Shown here: positions 45,780-55,956 of the stretch, piece after piece
Layout of the letters: each line of letters begins with the position of its first letter
Position numbering within the stretch: the stretch's first letter is position 1
Source of the DNA: Hygrocybe punicea
Taxonomy: Eukaryota; Basidiomycota; Agaricomycetes; Agaricales; Hygrophoraceae
Assembly: GCA_963556145.1 (NCBI GenBank)
Contig: OY744469.1
Location: 2,294,001-2,358,000 of the forward strand
Reading direction: 5' to 3'
DNA: 64,000 nucleotides
Position numbers and translations under genes: made by a program
The notes under the pieces: generated by a model
What the model saw: only the letters and a program-made list of their open reading frames with translations
Database searches by the model: none
Told to the model about the DNA's origin: nothing

Positions 45780-47572
45780 ATGCTTCCCCGCCAGCTGCGA
45801 CACACCCTCCTGCGGCCAGCCGCTCGCAGCACTCTCTCGCTTTCCCGTCACAACTTTTCGCATCCACCCCCATTCCGGATACCCGCATCGTCTTTCCATT
45901 CTACACGCCGGGAGCAGAACGAGCTGCCGAAATCGCCATTCCAAACCTTCGTCGACGTCCTCAAGGAAGAACTACGGAAAAATCGGGAGCTGCAGGATAA
46001 TATGAAGCAATTGCAGGGCGACGTGGACAAATTTCAAGACTCAGAAACCATGAAGACGGCGCGCGCCGCGTATGAGAGGGCTAGAGTACGTTTTCGAGTT
46101 TGATTGATTGCTTAACTGCGGTGAATAGGATGATAATGGATTGTCCTTCGAAACATAGCTGACGTCCAGTATAAAAGAAAATCCCCGGCTGCGCGCCGCC
46201 GCCGATGAGCTGAAAAAAACGGGAGTCAAGGTCGGAGATGCTGTCTCGGAGGCCCTTAAGACGATGGAGGAGAGCGAACTCATGCGTGCTGTGCGTTTGA
46301 TTTCACCCGTATTCTATCTGCCTAAACATAAATACATTGCTGGAGATTACGCTGACCGCTCCCTGATCTCTGAAAATTCCTAGATTTCCAGAGCATCTGC
46401 CGCCGTGTCTTCGACAATCGTGTCCACTACAGAGCCAATCCGTAATACTGCGGCATACAAAGCGTTAAGCGAGACATTGGTTGATGCACTGGACGACAGC
46501 GGCAGCGCGAGGCATGCCGGCTTCGAGGAGAAAGAAGCGCGGCGAAAGCGACGGCAGCTTCGTCTCGCAAAAGCCGGTAAGGACGGAGGACTTGGTTCCG
46601 GGTCCAGTCGGACAATAGCCAACCCACAGTACGCAACTCTCTGCTGCTACACCTTACACCTAGGTATAGTGTCCACTGATACTTGTTTTTTTCGCATCTC
46701 CTAGGGCCGGGTCTTCCGTCGTTCTTCACAAAGACTCGTCCCGCCAAGAAGCGTGGAACAGGCTCAAGGAAACCAACCCGATTTTTCGCACATTCGCATC
46801 TTTCCGTCAGTCATTCGACGAATCCGAAAACACCGTCATCTCGTCCCTCCGTTCCGTGATGCACACCGTGGGGGCATGGTTCGACGAGAATGAAACCGCA
46901 CAAGTGACACGGTTGATGCGGCTGTTAGACCCGAACTTTAAGAAGGAGACCTTTGAGCGAGAGCTCAGAGAGTACATTGTACCAGAAGTGGTGGATGCTT
47001 ACTTGACGGCGGACAAGGAGGCGCTGAGAGCTTGGTGCGGGGATGCCGTGAGTCCATGTTTTGGTCCTCCTAGTATGGTCACTAATGAAGAACTGTGATC
47101 GAGGGCAGACCTACAACGTCCTATGGGCGACAATGGAGCAGTACCTCAAACAGGGTCTAATCAGCGAGAGTAAGATCCTTGATATTCGGCAAGTGGACGT
47201 ACGTTCGTTTCGTTTTCCTTGCGTCCTTCGTGCGTTGACTTTTCGTTCCATCTTCTATTTCTCGTTCCAGGTGTCAGCCGGGAAGGTTCTCGACAACAAC
47301 GTGCCAGTCTTTATCATTTCCTTTTCAACACAGGAGGTTCTTCTCTTCCGGAGCGCCAAGACGCGCGAGATCATGGTCGGCGCGGAGGACAAAGTCGAGC
47401 AGTGCACGTATGTTGCGGCCATCACGCGCGTGGAGGAGGAGCTGGATAACGAGCTTACCGGAGGGTGGAAAGTCATCGAGGCATGTGTCCTCTTCGTCGA
47501 TTTCCGACTTCTAACTCATGCTGGTGTTCCATTGCCTAGATGGCTCGAAGATCAGCTAGGGCGTATCTATAG
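45780..47572 (+). CDS. TIM44: Mitochondrial import inner-membrane translocase subunit Tim44
   Basis: Matrix-side peripheral protein that tethers mtHsp70 to the TIM23 channel. Start at 45780; residues 1-45 form a Ser/Arg-rich presequence (MLPRQLRHTLLRPAARSTLS). The coiled-coil N-domain has SPFQTFVDVLKEELRKNREL and DNMKQLQGDVDKFQDSETMK, followed by AAADELKKTGVKVGDAVSEA. The C-terminal Tim44 domain gives RLKETNPIFRTFASFRQSFD, RLMRLLDPNFKKETFERELR, YIVPEVVDAYLTADKEALRA, LISESKILDIRQVDVSAGKV and VPVFIISFSTQEVLLFRSAK. The last join, GWKVIE to MARRSARAYL, needs a GC-AG intron (47481-47539) and reproduces the invariant family ending. About seven introns in total. The length is typical. Confidence 0.93.
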
Positions 47573-48086
47573 AGGAACATTTACATATCAGCTTGTTGTC
47601 TGGCCGGACTACCACCACTCACTCCATTGTATTTTAATGCTCAAACTGTGTCAAAACAACGCTTCACACTCGTTTCGCAATACAATCCTCCACGTACAGC
47701 TATGGCCGTATTCCTTGGATTGAATGGCAGATGGCTACCTTCCGTCCTGCGATCCGCGGTCAGGCCAGCATTCAACGACTGAATGACACTTGAATTCGTT
47801 GGTAGTAGGCCAGCCAGCGCGTCTTTTTACTAGCCGCTACCGAATTCTACCATATCACGGGAAATTTTGGTCAAGAGACCAGAATAATTGAGCGTCAACT
47901 TCCGGTGCGGTGAACACAATAAATGTTAATTCTGATGAAATGAAAACAAAAAGACCAATTCCATTCTCAACCTCTGTTGTACATCATCCTGACCTGTCTA
48001 ACAATTGTACTAGATCGCAGGATTTACATTGTATCCATTCCCCTTAACTCAACTTTGGAATCCAGACATTAGAACCAAACTTGTGA
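47573..48086. other. Convergent intergenic region
   Basis: 514 bp between the TIM44 and WD40-gene stop codons, becoming AT-rich after about 47930. No gene or repeat was recognised. Confidence 0.5.
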
Positions 48087-50993
48087 TCAGACTTTATGTC
48101 CTGGATTAATCTCGTTTGTCCAAGGTTTACCACCTTTTCTATCAAAAATGTAAACACCTCCACCAGAATCCCCACTATGAATGTGTAAGTATAATTCAGT
48201 ATCCAGGAAGGCAAAGCACTTACACTACTAAGGCTCTTTCACCTTTGTATGGGTCTCCAAGGGAAAAGTGACCGATATCAAGATCAGTTTCTGCAATGAT
48301 GGTACCATTTGCAGGATCATCTGATGCTTTACATATATCCCACAATCGAACACATCCTGAACCAACTATTAAATGTATGGTCCATGAGATTTCAAGCTAC
48401 AACTCACCATCAGTGCCTCCAGTTACAAGCCCCAGATGTCTTGCATGAGACTCAACCCACTGCAACTCTACCACTCCAAATGAATCATTTCCGGGAAAGT
48501 TGCGGTGGGCTCCAGTATGCTCAAAGGCATGTAAAACACCTCTTCCAATCATACGTGAGTCATAGATGTGAGTAATATCATCACTCCGAGCAGCGGCCAA
48601 GTAGATCGTATCCGGACTAAACCTAGCATGGTTGACACCACCATTTGAAGTGGCTGGAAAGTCTTCCAAGTTACACATCCAAGTGGCACGCCCAATCTTC
48701 CTCCGGACATCATACATACGCATGATATGTGAGTTGGCTGAGCCCCGAGTAAAAAGGACAAGCTTTTCACCTGCGAAAAAATATTAAAGACATATATACA
48801 GTAGTATGTCATCTCACCATGAGAATCCAATGCCATGGCATCACCTGCTTCTTTGGCATCAAATTCATAGACCAGCTTCTTTCTGTTCAAATCAAAGGCC
48901 CGATGAAAACCATTGCATTGGTCATCTTCATCTGGCTCTGATGATGCAAAAAGATGGTGTAATGTCCCTTCAAGCCCCCATGCCACAGCTCCAACAGCAT
49001 GTGGTGTATTAGCTGGGGCAACAGATAAAGCAAAATGTGCCTCCCCAACAAATGGATTCAGTTGAGGATAGATATGGACCTTCCTGTTAAAAATAACAAT
49101 GAACTGATCAAATATGCCAAAATGTAACCAGAGTTATTCATACCCATCTTGGCATGCAACTGAAAGAATAGATTCTCCTGACTTAAAGGCAAGATCCCTA
49201 GGAACTCCGTCACATGATACTATAGCAGAAATCATAAATGAAAAACACCAAAAAGGAAACCACACTTACTGGTTTGCATAAGATGTACCGAGAGAGAGGA
49301 TGAATGATCATCTTGGGTACAAGACCATACACGAACAACCTTATCTTCTCCAGATGTAACCATACATGTTGGACTACACAGTTATGAGTTTTATACAAAA
49401 CACTATAAGCCTCAACATACCAACTAGGATCCAGTATAACATCATTGAGAGTGTAGTGTTTGTGAAAAGACCCTATATTTGAAGTTTCATATGTCAATCA
49501 AAGTTATCTCTACAAAGGTGAATCATTACCATTGCCACTAGCAATCTCCTTATCATGCCCTTGGACCGTTAGCACTTAAAAAGTACTTGAATCAACATAT
49601 AGAATCAGATAAAAACCCCAAATTGAGATACCTTTGCCATTGTAACAGACCATCAGTGATCCAGCACAGTTATAAGGATTCGGCTCTTCTGTGAGAACAT
49701 TAAATGGGGGGGACAAACCCACGAGAAGAAACTTTACCTTCATCTTCATCTGCCTGACCTCCAATGGTAGCAGTACAAATGGCAATGATACCTGGTGATT
49801 GTGAAATTTTGTTAACCGCTGGATGTAGATAGTCAGTAGTCAAATTCCATTCCTTCTGATAATAATAATACTAACATCCTGGTGCTTGTCGGAAGGAAGA
49901 GAAAAGCTCTAGGGCATGAAAGTAGAGATGATTCTGCAATAATGTCCGACGTGATCCCGTCAGAGCTGCTGGCTTTGAAGAGTGGTTTGGAGCGAGACAA
50001 GAGTTACGGAGCTAACCAATCCTGTCAGATGTGCTTGCATAAATGATTGCCGTCTTGACACTTACCACTGTCCAAATGTGAGGAGCCCGGGTCATGTCTG
50101 ATGGTCCACGGTACTGACAAAATTTCCCAGTGATGTTGCGACGACTCTTGATATTTTGACCGACCACGTCATTCTCTGGTGAGGCCGGGATATGCTGCTG
50201 CAATTCTGCAACAGATGTTTTAGGATTTCGCTCTCGAAAAGGCTGCCACTATAGCATGTTAACAAGCAACCAATGAGATGTTCCATGATGAAAGATCATA
50301 CATTATCAAGAGAATCATCCAATGCACTGTAGGCATTGGCATAGTTATCCTCCGAATCCTCTGAATCTGATACTCTAGCTCTCTAGCATGGTGCGTGCAT
50401 TAGAATGATTTCGAAACCAAATGATTTACGGATTGAAATTCACTTGAGAGGTAAGCTGCTCTCGAACTTCGTCCGTACTGTCGTCACCCATAATAATGTA
50501 TGCCCGACGTTTTCGTTTGCGCTTCCCTTGACGAATAGCCACAATGTTATGGGCGGCGTCCGAGCCCGAGGAAGGGGTGGGCGTAACCGACTCTTTTTTC
50601 CAAGCCTTCGGTCGAACACCATCATTGCTCCCTCCTAGTAATGGTCGCTTCTAGAATTGGGGAGGTTGTGAGTCGAACAATTGCATAAGTAGCTGCTTAC
50701 TCGGGTTGTTTTGTCAAAAAGTCCTTGCAAAGAAGACGGTGGGCCAGTGTCAACCCTGGTATCTCACATTCAGATATATCAGAGGGATGAAGGTGATGAA
50801 AAACGGACTTAGCATTCCGTTTTATAGGACTTCGGGACGGGGATGCTGGAATCGGTTCGTCGTCCGACAAAACGATCTCCACTCGAGGTCGACTGATATC
50901 CATTCGTCTTGGCCGATGCGCAACTCTTCTGCCGATGTATTCGATTTCTGGCTCGAAGGCATCAGCATCCACGATTTCTGGTACACCTGGCAT
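48087..50993 (-). CDS. WD40-repeat protein of unknown function
   Basis: Start at 50993 (MPGVPEIVDADAFEPEIEYI). The first about 150 residues are charged and disordered, with RGKR-like RQGKRKRKRRAYIIMGDD and RVSDSEDSEDNYANAYSALD. The propeller then includes GRPSDMTRAP-like RGPSDMTRAPHIWT, TVQGHDKEIASGN, LNDVILDPSWPTCMVTSGED, KVVRVWSCTQDDHSSSL, DLAFKSGESILSVACQDGKV, NRKKLVYEFDAKEAGDAMAL, GGVNHARFSPDTIYLAAARS, ELQWVESHARHLGLVTGGTD and a closing GGVYIFDRKGGKPWTNE. The stop is at 48087. About ten introns are predicted, several strongly AT-rich. No ortholog came to mind, and a substrate receptor of a CUL4 ligase is only one of many options. The coding segment 48087-49950 is more AT-rich than its neighbours. 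Confidence 0.7.
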
Positions 50994-51096
50994 GTAAGAA
51001 ATGTTGAATAGTCCAAGAAGAAAGTCGAAAGTCGAAGAGGGGCTTCAGCCTGTGTTCAAACTAAAAACCCTCGAGTCCGGATTTAGTAAAATAGAA

Positions 51097-51134
51097 CTAC
51101 ATGATGTTATGGCTGCTACATGATGTTATGGCTG
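51097..51134. repeat. 19-bp tandem duplication just after the TFIP11 stop codon
   Basis: CTACATGATGTTATGGCTG occurs twice in a row (51097-51115 and 51116-51134), and a third partial CTAC forms the complement of the stop codon at 51135-51137. Confidence 0.9.
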
Positions 51135-54068
51135 CTACGAGATCCTTTCCACCTGCGCTCTGGCGACCATGTCATCTAAAGTGATCGCTCGATATTCGTC
51201 TCCTTCAGTGCCCGCCCAGACGGCATCATCCAGAATATAAATCAACAGTCCCCCTTTCCCGTCTGATGTCGGAGAGACACGAAACAGTGGCATCCTTGAT
51301 TTCTCGTGCGCCTTTCCTGTGGGCATCACCAGCAAGTTATGCGAAGCAGCAAAATCCTCGACAATCGAACGAAATGTGACCTCGTATGATCTTGCAGGCC
51401 GTGTTTTGGGTACATCGTTCGGTTGAACACCAGAGGTGCTTTGTCTCGAGAGCTCTGCTGCGTAATCGGGGCGAGGAAGGTGAGTGGGTGCAGCCGAACC
51501 CAGTTCGATCGCCTTGTTCATCAGTTGCAAGCCGCGGGTGAAACCACGCGATACGCCAGGCATATTTTGCACAACTTCAGGGAATGTCCCTTTCCAAAAT
51601 GAATACCATTGGGCGACTTCCTCAAAGCTCACCCTCGGTTGAATGAGCCAAACGTGGAGAACGTCGAGCCATTTGGTGAAGAACTCAGTCTCGAGCAATT
51701 GAGAGAAGACGGAAGGACGAATTATATGGGACCATAACAATACGTGCTGGATTGGTTCCATGTCTTGGTTGCGAGGGTTAACGCGGAAGTCATCACGAAG
51801 AGCAGTGCCAAGTTTGGGCACGACGTATTTGAGAAGCATCACGTCCCACTCACCCGGGTCAAATACCTACATTAGCAATAGAGTTAAGCCCCCGGGTTTG
51901 ACATGAACCAGACATAACACTACACACCTCTTTCCAAGCGGCTAGGTCTGTCGGTATCGTATCCTTCACCGCCCATGTTCTCAACAAACTTTTAACTTTC
52001 CGCCTCGCATCTGCTACCACGTCGTCCATTCGCAGGCCCACATGAGGAAGCCAGGGGAACACTAGCGTTTGTAAAGGCACAACATCCTTCCGAGGATTCC
52101 ATTCCATCACTGCCTTCTGCACTTTGGGTAAGATCAACTGGTCAAGTAGATTGTCTCGGATGAACACTGGTAATACGCTTGACCAAGTTTCATACAATCT
52201 GACGGCCGGGTGAGGATCTTGTGGTGACCAGTCATTGTTGATGCACGATCGAACCTTTGGCAACCAAATGTTCCACAATAGACTTTCGTATGGTGTCATG
52301 GGCTTTTCACTACAACATGAAAACAATGAACAGTGATTCAATGAAATCTTCTGTGATCATGACTGAAAAATCTTACCTCTGAGCCTCGGACGAAATAATG
52401 GTTCTCGCTCCATACAATTCGACTTGCGAGGGAATTGGTTTATCATCTGTCGCGGTCAATTTCAACGCTCGCCTCCAATTTCGGAACAGTGATACGAAGG
52501 CAGGATGTTCTTCGAACGGATTCCATTGGGAGACCAAGCGTCGGACCTAGAACGGAAAGATTGAGGGGATGGTCGTCGTAGTTACAACCATGTCCTTACC
52601 GAAGGTGCAATAGCAGCCACGACGATCTCGTCAAGGCGGTATATATCAAATTCTCGAGGAAATTGACCGAGCAATTTACTGAAGTACGGAGAGAATGATT
52701 CCAGAGCAACTTCACCAGTTGAAACGAGTTCCTTCGATTGGTCTCTTATCTCCTCGGCAACTAAGTGGACTTGCTGCAGCCGCAAGACTACTACAAGTAA
52801 ACTGGGGTCAGGCATTCTCAAGAAAATGATACAAAAGGACACTTACGTTCGGTCTCTTCCTCCAGTTTCTTTCGTAGTCGGATGTCTTCATTGATAATCC
52901 ACTTCTTTCTCTCTTCAAGTGCCTGCGCTTCCCGCGCGAGACCATCAAGGTTGATTTTGCAGGTGTCAGTAATAAGACGCAGGTTGTGTCGGACCTCAGG
53001 AATTCGCGTGGGATCTGTCGAAGGTGTCCAAGACGACAACGACAACTCCGCCAATGACGACACCTCCCGAGGCTGCAAGGGGTCGATTAACATAGGGAGA
53101 ACAAAGGGTGGTACTTCAACGCTTACAGTTGTACCTGTGGCATCGATGATCTTCCCGATGATTGGTAATGACGACTCTCGACCCGCCTCAGCCAAAATCT
53201 GTTCATAGGTTTTGCATTCCACCTTTATCTTGGCCTTCTTTGTCGGTTTTTTCCACGTATCCGATCGTGACTCCTTGTCGGATTTTTGCCTGGCTTTCTT
53301 AAATTTCATTCCGTCCTCACCATCATTGACGACTTCCCCCCTCCGTCTAGCCTCTGCTTTCGACTGATCCGTTTTCTCTTTGAATCCGCGGTAGGCAAGA
53401 CCGATCTTGCCCGGACGTTGTTTCTGGTCTATGGGTGTAACAATACCGTCACCCGTAACTCCAAGTCCGGTGCCGGTCTGCCACCCCATCTTAGCAAGCA
53501 TCCGCGCGCCGAAGGTACCTTGTAATTTACCGAAGTGAGCCAGTTCAGCCGGGGGTAAAGAGGTCGATTGATCTCGTTGTATTGATGTACTTGTTTCACG
53601 TAAGAACGAACGCTGCGTGTGAGTACCTCCAATCACTTTTTCCGAGTAAATTTTGTCGTCGTCGTCGTCGTCGTCAATGTTGTCGTCATTATCGTCGTTG
53701 TCGTCATCATCGTCGTTGTCGTTGTCGTCTACTCCATCTTCCTCTTCTCCATCTTCCTCCTCCCGGACTTTCGTCGATTTTTGAGGTTCGACTTTTTCAC
53801 TTACAACGAAGGCTGGCGCTTTCGTCCAGCCACCCTTTATTACATCGGTCGAACCGTCCGGATTGTCGTTCTCGTCGTCCGAGAACCCGTAGATCGCACT
53901 CTCCTTCCCATTCTTTCGTCGCTTCCTGCGCTGATATGGATTATCGAAAAGTGCACGTTCCTCGCGCACATCGGCATCTTGGCTGTCGAAGTTCACGCCA
54001 CCCGTTTCTGACTCTCCAGATGAATCGGAGTCGCCATCGTCTAGGACCTGTCGCTTTCTGCGAGGCAT
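51135..54068 (-). CDS. TFIP11/Ntr1 family G-patch spliceosome-disassembly factor
   Basis: Nuclear cofactor that recruits and activates the DEAH helicase Prp43/DHX15 for intron-lariat spliceosome disassembly. Start at 54068 (MPRRKRQVLDDGDSDSSGES). The TIP_N acidic domain includes YGFSDDEND and GGWTKAPAFVVSEK, followed by an Asp-run of more than 20 residues encoded by GAC/GAT repeats (53655-53740). The G-patch is FGARMLAKMGWQTGTGLGVT then GIVTPIDQKQRPGKIGLAYR, and a basic KFKKARQKSDKESRSDTWKK segment and TYEQILAEAG follow. The C-terminal GCFC-type helical domain contains LLVVVLRLQQVHLVAEEI, VRRLVSQWNPFEEHPAFVSL-like, LIDQLILPKVQKAVMEWNPR, HVLLWSHIIRPSVFSQLLET and WYSFWKGTFPEVVQNMPGVS. The end is MVARAQVERIS. 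Several introns were placed only roughly. Confidence 0.9.
53655..53740. repeat. Trinucleotide (GTC/ATC) microsatellite coding a poly-Asp run
   Basis: Plus-strand TCG, TCA and GTTGTCGTC repeats, read on the minus strand as Asp/Asn codons, form a length-variable acidic tract within the TFIP11 coding region. Confidence 0.9.
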
Positions 54069-54245
54069 GCCCAGAGCAAAAGCGTTCGTGACTCCTGTGG
54101 TAACGTCAACAGGCAGTTGGAATGGGTAGGAACGTAAATATTATCATGATAATGTCAAATGAATTTCGATGGCAAATTACATATTACATAAATAAATAAA
54201 TAAATAAATGGCTTGACAGTGACGCACAACTGCATTATTCAGACC
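54069..54245. promoter_or_regulatory. Divergent promoter between TFIP11 and RPT4 with a TAAA microsatellite
   Basis: 177 bp between the start codons. A run of about five TAAA units occurs at about 54188-54208, roughly 40 bp before the RPT4 start. Confidence 0.5.
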
Positions 54246-55866
54246 ATGGACTCAGAAGGTCAAGCCCCCACATCATCTGAAGTCATGGACCAGCGCAGGC
54301 AAGATGCCCTCAAAAATTACCGCGAAGTGAGGACGCACATCCTCTTTTCAATTTGTTCTGACTCTTAGTTTGCTAGAAAATGCGCGCTCACGACGCTAGC
54401 AGCCAGAGTCTTAAGAATCGTATGTTTCCTTTCATAATGTGAAGGGTAGAGAGTTAAACAGATTCCAGTTCGCTTCTCGCTGAAGGACCTGGAAAAGGAA
54501 TACGAAAAAACCGAGAATGACATTAAAGCTGTCCAGTCTGTGGGGCAGATCATTGGAGAAGTTATGAAGCAACTCGATGACGAACGATGTGAGTGTCACG
54601 AGTAGAACATTACTTCTGCGAGTTCTACTAAACTACTTGATTTTTTCACTAGTCATCGTGAAAGCCTCCTCCGGCCCTCGTTATGTTGTGTCTTACCGCC
54701 CAACGCTGCCACTTGCAAAACTGAAATCAGGAACAAGGGTGTCATTGGATATGACGACACTGACAATTATGCGTATATTACCTCGAGAAGTAGATCCAAT
54801 GGTGTATAAAATGAGCTTGGAAGACCCGGGGGGCGCTTCGTTTGCCGGTATCGGTGGTTTGGGCGAGCAAGTTCGGGAGCTACGCGAGGTATGAGATATA
54901 TGCCCCATCTTACCCACTCCTTGACTGCTCAGTAGGTCATTGAACTACCACTCTTGAATCCTGAACTCTTTGTCCGCGTTGGTATCAAACCTCCAAAAGG
55001 TGTCCTACTGTATGGGCCACCTGGGACAGGCAAGACCCTTCTCGCCAGGGCAGTTGCTGCTACGCTCAGAACCAACTTCCTGAAGGTTGTATCTTCGGCC
55101 ATCGTTGACAAATACATTGGTGAGAGCGCAAGAGTTGTTCGGGAGATGTTTGGTTACGCACGAGATCATGAACCTTGCGTGATTTTCATGGATGAAATCG
55201 ATGCAATTGGGGGACGCCGGTTCTCCGAGGGTACAAGTGCTGATCGCGAAATCCAGCGAACGCTGATGGAGGTCGATTTGCATCCTCCTCGTCTTCGCTG
55301 CATGTCTCATAACTCTTTACAGTTACTCAACCAGATGGATGGGTTTGATTCCCTTGGAAAAACCAAGCTCATCATGGCCACCAACCGGCCGGACACTCTT
55401 GATCCTGCACTGTTACGTCCTGGTCGTCTTGATCGCAAGATTGAAATTCCACTTCCGAACGAGCAGGCTAGACTAGAAATTCTCAAAATTCATGCAGCTC
55501 CTGTTAATAAGGGTGGTTGGATGGATTACGAAGCTATCGTTAAAGTGAGCTATGTTTCGCACATTTCTTGAAACTTGTTTATTGTTCCCTGCAGCTCACG
55601 GATACTTTCAACGGAGCTGACCTCCGCAACGTCGTCACCGAAGCCGGAATGTTTGCCATCAGAGATGACAGGTCAATTTACAAAGTTATACGATTATTTT
55701 GCTAACACCGACTGTTCAGGGAATATGTCAACCAAGAAGACTTGACAAAGGCTGCACGTAAGGTGGCTGAGGCAAAGAAACACGAAAGTAAGACTTTTAT
55801 CACTTCTGGAAACTGCTCTGTTGACATATTTCTCCAATGCCAGCCAAGATGGAGTATTCTGCTTAG
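54246..55866 (+). CDS. RPT4: 26S proteasome regulatory AAA-ATPase subunit Rpt4 (PSMC6)
   Basis: One of six ATPases of the proteasome base, which unfold ubiquitinated substrates. Start at 54246 ([20 protein letters not shown]). The coiled coil [20 protein letters not shown] leads to the OB domain ([20 protein letters not shown]). The AAA core has [20 protein letters not shown] (Walker A), [20 protein letters not shown] (Walker B), [20 protein letters not shown] and [20 protein letters not shown], which carries the arginine fingers. The C-terminal exons give [20 protein letters not shown] and the tail EAKKHETKMEYSA, stop at 55864-55866. Seven or so short introns. The gene is complete and strongly conserved, and converges with SEC1 with 90 bp between the stops. 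Confidence 0.96.
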
Positions 55867-55956
55867 ATTATATCTATAGCATACCTTTGAGACCGTCCCA
55901 AATTCCATTTTATCAAAAAAAAAACATTTTGAATGAAGCTATCGGGAACATGCGGA

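Noticed and set aside
53619..54011. Plus-strand Val-rich open frame opposite TFIP11
   Set aside because: Antisense shadow of the poly-Asp microsatellite; biased codons and no start context.
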